From NCBI GenBank assembly GCA_932521035.1, contig OW051493.1, positions 3,534,001 through 3,598,000 of the forward strand: 64,000 bases of DNA. Reading direction: 5' to 3'. The stretch is from Oscheius dolichura. Taxonomy: Eukaryota > Nematoda > Chromadorea > Rhabditida > Rhabditidae. This document shows, piece after piece, positions 12,983 through 23,595 of the stretch. The position numbers were made by a program, and so were the translations under genes. Each line of letters opens with the position of its first letter. Position 1 is the first letter of the stretch. Under the pieces are notes generated by a model. The model saw only the letters and a program-made list of their open reading frames with translations, searched no databases and was not told the DNA's origin.

Positions 12983-13675
12983 TCACAGTGAAAGAAACAA
13001 GCAAAAGACAATGGCGACGCTTAGCCCGACCTCCCTGGCCGAGTTGATCTTGTGGGAAACGTTGAAATGCATGGGAACGCGGTCGATCCCGTCCTGCCTC
13101 AGGTGGTCCAGTCTGTTCTGGGCGTAGTCTATGGAGAACCCTGTTACCTTCTGGAAAAAACTCTCAAAAGGAACAAGGAATGCCAAACCGTGGAGACATT
13201 GTCTATATCTGCCGCCTCCCTCTCCGTCCAGTAGATCTCTCGGACGAGTTCCGTCGCCTCGGCTGACGACTGCTCCGGATAGTTGCAGGCGTCCTTCCCC
13301 GTGGCGCAGACACACAGGGCCACGCCGTTGCTGGAATGGCAGACGAGGCCTTCGGACATACCACTGAACGGTGTCGTCCCCTCATCCTCCAAAGATCCTT
13401 ACCTTTTCGGGAAGTCCGCGACATCCTCCGCGCAGCCAGACAAAAACATCGTCGTCCCGTCGGAAGTCACATCTGAACAGCCAAAAAATGCTTCTTTTGT
13501 CCCGCTTCAAAAACTCACATGAATAGCAAAAATTGGCATAGCAGACACCGGGATTTTCACATTTCATCTTGCCGGCTGCCGAGTAGACGTTACATTTGTA
13601 GCAGACCTTGTTGATGTCGGCCGGTGTCGGGTCCAATGCTGTAGACAAGGAAACGAGGAAGACGAGACCGAACAT
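12983..13675 (-). CDS. Secreted GPI-anchored three-finger-like protein
   Basis: Four exons on the minus strand: 13675-13520, about 13478-13407, about 13368-13195 and about 13156-12983. The product starts with a hydrophobic signal peptide (MFGLVFLVSLSTA). A cysteine-rich domain follows: CYKC, CENPGVC, FCYS, a GC pair, VC, CVC and DACN. The ending in Cys-Asn is typical of Ly6/uPAR three-finger domains. After a linker with possible N-glycosylation sites (NVST, NVSH), the protein ends in a Ser-Ala-rich site followed by a hydrophobic tail (VGLSVAIVFCLFLSL), as in GPI-anchored proteins. A cell-surface modulator role would fit the fold, but no partner can be named. The phases of all three introns agree. 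The nearest named family is uncertain (Ly6-like versus another nematode Cys-rich module). Confidence 0.65.
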
Positions 13676-15074
13676 AACTGAAGAGAAGGGGGATACATGC
13701 GGCAGGGAGAGAGAAATGGAAAGAAGGGAGAGACGAGCTAATCTACTAACAAATGCAGATGTATTTTACGGGGAGGAGAGAAGGAAGTGACCGACTGGCT
13801 GGGGCAGCGAGCCGTGAGAGGACGCCTCCCGGGGAGGAGGAGGAGAAGAACTTCGAAATTGGGCCAGTTAGGGATCCTCTAGAAATAGATAAACCCAACG
13901 TCATCGTCTCTCTTGAAGACCGGGGGAAAACTCCATTATGCCGGGGAGGATGAAACATCAAGGGACGAGGACTACTAGTAGTGGCGGGGCACGACCGCTG
14001 GGCCAGTGCTTTTATTCTCGGCTGGACACACTATTATAGATGCACTAACGGAAGGGGGCCCACGGGGGAGGCAATGCCATAATTGGCCACTTAATTCCAG
14101 GGGATGAAAAAAAGATAACAAAGAGAGAGAGAGAGAGAGAGACGAGGTAAAGTCAAAAGTTTGGAATGTTTTGGCCAATCTCCACCTACTATGGGATCAA
14201 CGTCATAAACTATCGGAGAAAATTCTGTTTTCAGCCCAGCGCACATAGACAGACTGGTTTCTATCTCTATATTCTATTTTTCATCAGACACTGACATCCC
14301 TCCAGCTCTGGGAGACCCACTGGACGCTGTCCCTAAAGTCACCGGCTGCAGGTGCTTTGTCGCCCACTGGGTGCCCTTTCAAGTATCCCAGTGAAGAGAA
14401 TGCAGGACAATAAAAAGGAGCCCAGCCCAGTGGGTTATTTCGTGGCCCGATAAATCAGCGGTTGCGAACAGCGGCGGAGCCTCCAAGTCGCGAATCATTG
14501 GGGGCCTCTCCTGTCCTGAGAGTACGCCTCAGGAAAGCTCAATGTCCGTTCCGCGCGACTGCTCCAAATGAGGAGGCAAATGGAAAGGGTACGGCGCGGA
14601 GTGGCCCGTGTTCCGGGAAGAGCAGAGATTGGATAATTTATTCCTCCGAAGAGCAGTTCCGCCGCTAATTAATTGGAGCCCGCCTATTAGGGGCGAGTGC
14701 CTCGTTTTTCTCATAAACAAATCTTCTGGGGTGGCCGCAGCGGAATTAGAGGCCCTTTTGCAGCGGGATCCAGGCTTTTTCGAGACGTAAGAAAAGAAAA
14801 CATTGTGGTAACAGGTGGCAGTCCATGATGGCCGAGGAACGCCCCGAACGAGAGCCATCGATCATGGCAAAGCTCTCGCTGTAACAAAGTTTTCAACTCC
14901 CTGGAGGAGGAGGTCAATCTTCGGCCCTCTGTTCTCCTTTTTCCGAGGGGCACATCCTCGACAAACGGAACACAATGGATATGTTTTATTAGCACTCAAT
15001 TGTATTGCACACAATGTAAAACGTAAAGAATTTTGGACCCATGGGAATGAAGAAGAAAGACAGGGGGACGACGG
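13676..15074. other. Intergenic, with (AG)n microsatellite
   Basis: No coding signal was found. An (AG)n run lies at 14122-14142. The region separates two minus-strand genes and should contain the promoter of the three-finger-like gene at its left edge. Confidence 0.4.
14122..14142. repeat. (AG)n microsatellite
   Basis: About ten AG units in a row within intergenic DNA. Confidence 0.9.
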
Positions 15075-18000
15075 CTAGGAGAGCCAGGATGGACTCAAGA
15101 CGACCTCGCTGGCAATAAGCTTGGATTCAATCAGGGGTGACAAAGCATACGGACTAAGAACTACGGCGAAGAGGACCTGAAAAGGCATTTAGAGAGAGAG
15201 TAAAAAGGGTAACTGACCTGAGGAGAGACGATGAGGGGACTGAGCACGAAGGGACTTAATATCAAGGGAGAGCCAACCATAGGCTGGAATTAGAGATTTT
15301 AGAGCACTCGGGCAAACTTTCTTACCGTAAGAATAAGGGGATTTAAAGCGAGTGGGGAGAGAATGATCGGGGTAAACACTTGGGGTCTGAAAATTATGTA
15401 AAAATGATTAATGAACGATATTTACGATAGAATCAACGGGGAGAGGAGAAGTGGTGAGAGGATGATGGGATTAAATACCTGAAATTTGTATATAAACGGT
15501 AAAAGAGGAAGGAAATACCCCTGGGACGAGGATCAAGGGATGTAGAACCAGCGGGGAGAGCACAATAGGCGAAAATACGAGAGGCTAAAAGTGGTGGAAT
15601 TTGGGAATGAACTGTAGTCTTCCTTACCGTAAGGATAAGTGGTGAAAGGACACGAGGAGAGAGGACTAGAGGGACGAAAACCCACGGAGACAACTGAAAC
15701 ATGAAAAATTCTAGCCTCGTCATTCTTCTTACCGTAATTGGTCCTAAAACGGCCGGGGAAAGTGTGATAGGACTGAGGACGAGGGGAGAGAGATAGACGG
15801 GCTGGAAGGTATTTGGATAGAATCAAATCCAGTTGAGAATTCTACCTGGGAGAGGGCGGCACTGGCAAATGTCAAGGGAGACAGAAGGAAGGGAGACCCG
15901 ACGATGTCGTGCCGGCGCGCCTTGAACTTTTCCGCTTCGGCTAGAGCACGGATACTGTAATTCGCATTATAAGGATCTCTAAAAAGGGATCATACTCCTT
16001 TTCGATGTATTTATGCGGGTCGTCTCTCATTCTCTTTGACTTGAACCGTCTCAACGCTGAGTTCTTCTTATAGGGAGAGTTCGGCCCGTAAACCATGTCC
16101 AGCTGCTCGTCCGTCAGGAAGGCATACCCATTCTTGTCGAGATGTGCTTTCTAAAGCTCTTTTTCCCTTAAAAACTTTACAATTCCCACCTGCTCATCAT
16201 TGTAGCTCTTGTCCAAACTCTCGAAGACCTCAATCTTCTTCACCTCGACCTCTCCTCCGATCGCTGTCATGTTTTCCTTCGTGAAGAAGAGCGGCGTCCC
16301 GTCGGCTGCCCGCATCTCCTTATCCTTTCTCTCCTTCTGGGTCTTTTCAGTCTGATCCACGGCGTCCGTCACCCCGGCCGCCTCGATGATAAAGTCCATC
16401 CATGCCTCCTGGTCCTGGTTGTTCAGTTTCTTCAATAGCTTCGGCAGAGAGAAGAGCTGTTCCTCCTTGTGGCCGCCCTCGTGGAGGGAGAACAGCGACG
16501 GGGACAACAGATTGAAGATGGAGTCCTCCTCCTGCTCCGGGACGATACTCATCAACCGTGGGCTGAACAGCTTCAGTGTCTTCTTCTCGAATCCCGTCGT
16601 GTTCTGCCCAGTCATTTCCAGCGCCGTCTTCACGGCCTCCCTCATCAGCTGCATCGGCACCCGGATCTCGTCCTTCTGCTTCTTGGCCACCAGTTTCTTC
16701 ATGGCCAGCTCCTCGTCCTCCTCCTCCATCTGCTTCATGGCGATCGGCTTCCTCGGGTCGATGAACTCCTCCGGTGTGTTGTTGATCATCATCTTCAGTC
16801 GCCTCTTCATCTCCGATCGCTGTTTCTTCTCCTTTTTCGCTTCGTCTCCCACTTTCTTCACTCGGAGTACCGCATTCCTCCATCCCTCTCTCGAGTCGAC
16901 GCTCTTGTTCTTCAACTTCTTGACACTGCGGGTCAGTTGGCGGGCCACCTGGGTCATTATCGGCTCGTCTTTCATACTTTTCAACTTGTAAGAGTCCTTC
17001 GATACCACCTGAATAGAGTTCTTTATTTAGTAGGTACATGGTCTAACCTTGAAGTCAGTCTGCCTCTTGGCTCTGAACTGGCCGAAGCTACCAATCCATT
17101 CGACGTCCTCCTTCTTTTTGTGTACTGTATATGGCTTTCCTCGTATATGAGTCGGGATCACTGAATACCCCGTATTTCAAGTTATAATAGTCTTACCCTT
17201 GGCTGGCTTCGACGCGTCCAGCACTCTCACAATACACCTGGCATGTTCGGGTACGGTTGCTGCTTTTTTTGAGCAGGCGTGGATTTCTTCCCTCTCCTCA
17301 TGTGGAATCTGTTCCAGTCTGGAAAAAAAGCTGTCTGTGACCCGAACCTGTCTGCCCGGAAAATAACGCCCCTCCCCCCTACGGTAAATAACTGTTTGCC
17401 GTCGAGAGACAGAATTTCGATTTTCTCGAGGCGGCAGACGGGAATAGGTGACGGGATTAGCTCATGTTTGGGGTTAGCCAGTCTGTCAAAGGGCGGTTAG
17501 CCGGTTAGCCCCGTCGGTAGAAGGAGACAGACCTTTTAGAGGCGAGGGCCGCCATGAAGCCTGACATCGCCTGGCTCAGCCACTTGTCCATCAGATCCTC
17601 CGTGGCCGTCTCGTTCATCGGTACCCGGAGGGCATTTCCATCCTAAACTGAAGCCATGCTAACCGCTCTCCTAGCAGACAGACCTTATATGCTGCATGGG
17701 TTGTGTCTATCGGCACCGGGGAGGGGGCTGCCCATGACACAGTCACTGAAATTGGGAGGATAAGAATGGGGGGACGAGCATGTTCTCCCTTTGGTTACAT
17801 GTGAAACCATAACAAGAGACAGGAGTGCCTCACAAAACAGACAAAGAGAATTATCAAAAGAACAAGAATAAGATGCCTCTTCCCTAATAGGAAAGGGGGC
17901 CAAGATTCCCTCGAGTCTCCTGTAAACTGTCCCCAAGTTGCCCCGGAAAGCGCATAATGCCTCGTGCCCCCAAAGGTCAGCGTGAATATCCTTTTGTCAA

Positions 18001-18268
18001 ATCGGATAAGCCGCTATGCATCAGTGTTCATAGTGACGGAACAGAACCTTTCAATATTTCAAATTTTAAACTCTAAAGGCGGGACAGGGAAGTTAGACGA
18101 CAAGATCACAGTAGACAATAAAGAGAGGACATGGGCCATTGTGGTCCCTTCCAGTTAAAGTTAAGTTTCTAAAATTCGATATTTACCCGGCCCCGTTCCC
18201 CGGTAGCTCTTGTGATTATCAAAAGTTAAAATCGTACCTGAGAACAGCAACAGGAGGAGGCAGTGCAT
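15075..18268 (-). CDS. MLT-10-like moulting-cycle protein
   Basis: Secreted cuticle protein of the nematode moulting-cycle (MLT-10-like) family, needed in C. elegans for shedding the old cuticle. At least 13 exons. The signal-peptide exon at 18268-18238 ([10 protein letters not shown]) is followed by exons at 17748-17687, 17644-17532, about 17319-17198, about 17163-17049 and the large exon 17008-about 16190. The central part carries the family hallmarks [16 protein letters not shown] and [11 protein letters not shown]. Five or more short exons at 15.08-15.85 kb then encode hydrophobic LSP repeats (for example [18 protein letters not shown] and [16 protein letters not shown]). The protein ends [12 protein letters not shown], the conserved C-terminus of the family. 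Intron phases agree across the model, and introns in the repeat part are 39-45 nt. The transcript should peak before moults, by family analogy. Confidence 0.85.
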
Positions 18269-18897
18269 CGTGTGCCTAGTGTTGCATCCGCCGGCTTAAA
18301 TACGATCCGCCCCTCGGCGATTTTCCCCAAAGAGCTAGCTCCGAATACGGTAGAAAACCGACGGAAATATGGATAGCCAATCACTAGCGAGGTGGATCGG
18401 TCGGAACTCGCTAATATCCCCAACTCAGCTGACGCCTACTACAGTATGCTCGGCAGTTATATTCCAATTTCAACGGTTATTCTACAGTTAAAGGGATCCT
18501 CCACAAACAGCGACCCTTGGGCTGACTTGTAACTTTATAGTTACCGTCGATTGACGAGTAGAAGTCTCGATCAGCCGTTACTTTTCCGCTGGAAGTCGTC
18601 TATACTTCTCAAATGAGTTCCGCTTACGAATTAGAGCATACGCTCCACGTCTGCCGTGGTACTTTCGAGGCGAGTAATGTGCGTAGATGGCCGCTAGCTG
18701 TTATACCGTGGCTTCTACCCATCTCTATTCCCCGCAGGTGCGTTTGACAGGTTGAAGACAACCAAACGCTGGAAAAGAGGGATCTTTTCTATGAATGCTT
18801 CTGCTCTCTCCCGATTCAAATTGCTGTCTTCAATAGGTGGGGACTGACCGACATTTCAGGGCCCGGCCCACTCATCCTTTTTATTTTAGACTAGCAA

Positions 18898-21347
18898 GAG
18901 GATGGCTAACCAAATGAAGCACTCCGTTATTGAAGCCAATTCGGTAGGCCCACTAACTAGTGAGGCGGAGAAGGACGGTCTGTCCTTAGGAGACGGATAG
19001 GGAAGATGCTCTTATTATCTGGACGTTTACTCTCAAGGTTTCGTTAGATGTTATAACTTCTTTCCAGTGGGTCTTCCAGCGAAAAGGGCTGTTCCCTCTT
19101 CTACTGCCGGACCCCTTGAATAAAGTGGAAGGGACGAGCAGCAATTTTTGTGACCCGAAGAGGAATTTCCGTTTGAACGTGATGGTAAGAAGTAAACAGG
19201 TCATCGGAATCATCCCCCGCTGCCACGTCGTCTTCCCCCTCGGACGTCGTAGTGATCCGCATCAATTATAAGAACAAAAGATACGCTAAGAAACAGGCTT
19301 CTTTTGGTCACTTCAATACAGTTTGGTTTCCTTTCTCACGTCGGCAGCGAATCATCGGAACATGTCAATCCAGATATCGAGGAGGAATGCCGTCCAAAGG
19401 GTTCCCTTTACCGTAGCTGGCAGTGGGCCAGTGCCCGTCTCCCCGCCTAATTCAATTAGGCGGATCTCGAGGTGTTGCACGCAGGGGACTGTGCGCTTAT
19501 CCGCTAATTTCATCGGTTTAGAAAGTTTCTCTATTTTTTGCAATTTTGCACGTTACCGGGCCAGATTACCTCAAATGAAAGGACTCTATCTAAAAGATTC
19601 GGTTAAAAGAAACTACAGTATCCCCAGGAGGACAAGAGGTATGACCAAAAGGAATCATTTTGGACGATAAGGGACGGGAGGGACTGTTTAGAAAGAGCAG
19701 AGAAAGCGGTCGAGGCGAACGCGAGTTCAGCCAGAACTACGTGACCTCCTACGTGCACATTGTAGTTCCCGGTCGGCGGGGGAAGATCCTTATCAGCCCC
19801 GCCATAATTCAAATCGAACACAAAGTACTTCCCCCTATTTTTAAGAGGTAATTAACGGGCCGTGTTTCAAGCTTTATGAGCGGATAGAATTATTTCCCCG
19901 GAGAGAGAGGGAGACAGACCGGTCTGCCCCCCTTCACCCCCTTCCACATTTTGATATCACCGTCTGTCACCAGTGGAACCAGAGGAGAGGCCATTATTCA
20001 CTCGGACGGGACAGGAGGTGGACAGAATTGGTCGGAATAGTCGGCTAATGAGCAGAAGTTCAGATGGCCGCGTGTTAGGGTGGCTATCCCAGATGGGCAG
20101 GGTGCCTTCCATCCTCCACTCCCATCTGGCAACATCATTTGACCACCTCGAAGGGAGAGCCACCTTCCGACCCTGCCGGTCCACCGCGACCACTTTGCCA
20201 CTAACCAGACGGCTCGTTCCCTCTGACCGTACGATTCGTACAAACTTCCGTGGCACCATCTGGGGAAAAGTATGGCGGATACTTTTCCCTATTCAGTAAA
20301 ATAAATACAAAGGGAACAGGCCACCAACGGAGGAGCCCTGCCATCTTCTCTATGATGAATTGCGGGGTACCGTCCGCGCCCTGAAGATCATCATAACGGA
20401 ACCGGGTGTGGATAGCAGCCCCCTCGGAACTACCCCCGATGGCAGCCTGTACATTGTGTCGCCTGTCTTCCCATCGGCTTCAATTCCATGGCGAGAAGTC
20501 GTCGTCCGTCTGTTCCTCATTGTCATCCCCGCCGGTAATGGGTCCGGTAGGACACGCACCTAAGTTTCCCCCGAGTGCCGAACTGAACCCTTCGCATTTA
20601 GCGGAGATGCTTTTCTTGACAAAAGAATTTAGGTGAAGAAGGGGCGAGGACGGGACAGAAGGGGACGACGGGAATAGGGAGATCATTCTGGAGAGGACTG
20701 ACCTGGCTGTCTTCTCCATTCTGCAAAGAATGATGGCCGTGTCCTTGTCTTGTCTGATTAGGCTCGTCTGTTGCATGGGCTACTGGCTTTCTTTTTTAGA
20801 TCCTCGATTAGTTTCGACTCAAGTGCTAATATGATACCCGGTTCGCCGTTCCCTTTTTACCTTAAAAACCTCGTAGTCGCCTTGATTTTCAAGCAGAGGA
20901 TAATCTCCTTTGACAGTGGTTTTTGTCTTTTGAAGGGGGGATGACACAAGATACGCGCAGAACAAAGAGCCCCGTATATCCTGTTGGTTTTTGGGAACAA
21001 TTCCATCCGAATTAAGCGAGAGGATGGCTGTCCCTGATGCTAGAAAAAGGTCACCAGTTCATTAATTTGCAGCAATTCGCCTATCTAGCCAAATACCCTT
21101 GCCCTCTCCCAGTAAACTATGGCGTCCCGGTACGAAAAGTAGCGGTATAAAGTTGTCCCCCGGTCCAAAAATAATCCCGTCAACGGCCGCCTTTCTCATC
21201 GACGGCGGGAACTATCAATCGGGAAGAATCTCTCGTTTGCACGTAGGGGACGCGTCTGAGATTCCGATACAAATGATCCTTCGGTTCCAGGAAATAAATA
21301 TTCATTCTTTGCCCGTTATCAACCCAGATAATATGATATGGAGACAT
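18898..21347. other. Coding-like region, strand unresolved
   Basis: This stretch has long open exon-like segments on both strands and I could not choose. On the minus strand a frame starts at ATG 21347, only 6 nt after the RUSF1 stop (MSPYHIIWVDNGQRMNIYF...). It can be followed through exons with proper splice sites (SGTAILSLNSDGIVP at about 21040; GDTMYRLPSGVVPRGLLSTP at about 20450; RSEGTSRLVSGKVVAVD at about 20220; KYFVFDLNYGGADKD at about 19820) to a possible membrane helix near 18.9 kb. On the plus strand, frames such as TVRALKIIITEPGVDSS (20370) and NYVTSYVHIVVPGRRGK (19735) have G/C-rich third positions like the neighbouring genes. No family was recognised with confidence. A chance resemblance of the minus frame to a CUB-domain end was noted. 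Confidence 0.4.
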
Positions 21348-21353
21348 TGCTAA

Positions 21354-22787
21354 TTAGAGTATCGTATACCGCCACGCGTCGAAATTCAGATGGAAGCAGT
21401 TCAAGTCGTAGCCCGGTCCGACTAGCTGTGTTAGGAAGCGCTGGAAGAGGACGGCGGACATCGGGGCTCCGTGGGCGAGACACTCCAAGTGAAAGAAGGG
21501 CAACATCACGTTGTCGAAGCCGCTTCTCACCGCTGCCCAGCCGAGATTGCGCCGCTTGTCATACAGCAGGGTGTAGTTCTGAACATCCTGGATCACGGGG
21601 GACGAGGAGGGCAGACCTCCGTCTCGACGAACTCAGCATTGGGAAGACGGCCTTTGTATTCGGAGAGGGCCTTCAGGGAGCAGCCGAGATGACGGGTGCC
21701 GTAGAGGGACCAGAACAGGGGCTCCTCCTCGTTGGTCCTACTTATCGAGGGCAATGCCTCGTCCTTTAAAAATGACCTGGAAGGGAGAGCTCAATAAAAG
21801 AGGAGGGGGACAAGAACCTGATGACGACGGTGGCCCTGTTTCTGTTCAGGGTGGTGAATTGAAGACATCTGACAGCCCGGTAGTTGGCGAAGAGGTGGAC
21901 AAATGTGAACAGCTAAAACTAGAGATGGCCGATTGGAGGAGACCCACGATAAACAGAGCCCAGATCAGGACGAACTTCCCACTGACGGCCGGGAGGAGAA
22001 CGAGGGACAGCAAAAGGGCCATGATGTTGACCAGCGTTTCCTGGCTGCCGTCCTTGGCCGCAACGTCGGCCAGGTTGTTTCGCCTAGCCTGTAATTCGTA
22101 TCTGCGTGGCTATCCCCTTCCCAGTAACCAAAAGAGGAGAAAGAAGCCAACCTGATGCTGCGTGATAGCCGTCCTAGTGGCTCCCCCGGCCACTCCTACG
22201 ACACATCGAAAAATAGAAGCCGTACAGGCCAGTGGGAAGAAGAGGGACGGAAAGTATGGCAGGAGGAGATCGACGAAGAAGGAGGCGTCGTTGAGGATGT
22301 CCGCGGTGAGTCGCCATCGCTTGGGATTGGCGTCGAGGTCGGTTCCCTTGAGGTAGGTGAAGAGGATCCTCCCCATCATGCCCAGACCGTCCTTTACCAC
22401 CCATGTCAGGGCAGACGCCAGTGCTGAGGCATTCTGAAACCCCGAAATAAAATGAAATCCCCAAAGGACGGACCTGATCTCCCACGCCGGCTCCGCGGAG
22501 GACGGCCTCCGTTGCCAGTGCTCCCGTCAAGCTACTGGCCAGTGCTTGTAACGTGTCCCAAATTTGATATGTCAGGTAATCGTCGCTCACAGAATGGGGA
22601 TACCCTTGATAACTATCAAAAAGAGGGAGAATCTCTTACCATTTGGTAGGAAGACGGAAATGAACATGGCTCGGAGGGACGACAGGGTCCATTGGGAGAA
22701 ACCCGTCGCCACCGTGGTGGTCTTCCCCGTCTTGGGGTCCACTTTCCGCACTAGACGGCCATCATATTCCTCGGCAAAGACACTCAT
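21354..22787 (-). CDS. rusf1: RUS family member 1 (DUF647)
   Basis: Membrane protein of the Root-UVB-Sensitive (DUF647) family, widely conserved; molecular function unknown. About seven exons. The first begins MSVFAEEYDGRLVRK. Family blocks follow in the expected order: GYPHSVSDDYLTYQIWDTLQ with SSLTGALATEAVL (22600-22510), WVVKDGLGMMGRI and NPKRWRLTADILNDA (22400-22270), VAGGATRTAITQHQ and ARRNNLADVAAKDGSQETL (22200-22030), and FANYRAVRCLQ (21860). The C-terminal domain ends NFDAWRYTIL with stop TAA at 21356-21354, matching the end of human C16orf58/RUSF1. One in-frame TGA near 21600 is removed by a 41-nt intron. The ATG lies right behind a TTTTTACAG acceptor, so it may be trans-spliced or preceded by the upstream exon described next. 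Confidence 0.88.
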
Positions 22788-22882
22788 CTGTAAAAATCAG
22801 TAACTTTTCGGCTTTCTACCAGCTTGTTTTAGGCTAAAAGGGTAAGATTCTAGGAGCCATAACGTTTAGGAAGGATGTATAC

Positions 22883-22985
22883 CTCCCACATTATGGAAAA
22901 GCAGCATCAAAAAAGAATAAAGGACCACCCAGAAAGGTAGAAGCAGCTTTGGCCGCCACGAGCCCAAATGGCCCTCGTTCTCCAT
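22883..22985 (-). CDS. Candidate upstream exon with membrane helix
   Basis: A short minus-strand frame from ATG 22985 begins MENEGHLGSWRPK and runs into a hydrophobic stretch (LLLPFWVVLYSFLMLLF) ending at a donor-like GGAG|GTATAC. It could be an alternative first exon of RUSF1. That join is in frame only if an inner donor (AAT|GTGGGA) is used. It could also be chance. RUSF1 orthologs normally lack such an N-terminal helix. Confidence 0.25.
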
Positions 22986-23595
22986 TGTGGTGCGTCATCG
23001 TAACTTTTGAGCCACGCATTTCAAAATATTTAAATCCTTACCTTGGAAATTGTCTTTATCTCGGATGATTCTAATTGTCCTGTTCATTGGCTGGCTCTGT
23101 CCATTTTCTATCGATCTATTACCAACTTTTTCACGGTGGATGACAGTCGTACATGCGGCTGAGCCGATTATTTCACGTCTGCCCAAATCGACACCCTTTT
23201 GCCAAATGACGCGTGTAAACGGCGGTCTCTCTCTCTCTCTGTTCGGGTGCCGTCTTTCTGCCCCCGGTCGTCCCCCTCTGTCGTAATACTAAACAATCAA
23301 TATAGCCCCGGACAGATTGAGAGAATTCGTCGTCCCGCTCAAATTAACAGCCAGCTGGCCCGGGAGACGAGACTGTTTTTATCCGCTCCGGAGGCCATCT
23401 GATCCAGCCTATTACCAGCCGATCATTTGACCCCCGGGGGCCGACACCTTTTTCCTCGGATGGATGTCGTCCTCCTCCCTTTCCTGTCCACTCGGGTACT
23501 GACTCATCCCCCCGGGTCGACTTGACCCCTCCCAGAGAGAAACATATTTCAAGGTCGTTCCGACTTTTTCAATTATCGGTCATTTCAGCGTATGC
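22986..23595. other. Divergent promoter region RUSF1/CYRI
   Basis: Head-to-head intergenic DNA between minus-strand RUSF1 and plus-strand CYRI. It holds a short (TC)n run near 23225-23242 and no supported gene. Confidence 0.4.

Noticed and set aside
16386..16991. Long plus-strand open frame opposite the MLT-10-like exon
   Set aside because: It is the antisense shadow of a GC-rich coding exon; the minus strand carries the conserved family motifs.
18380..18897. Kinase or long cytoplasmic domain downstream of the membrane-like segment near 18.9 kb
   Set aside because: Only short frames exist before the MLT-10-like start and none shows kinase motifs.
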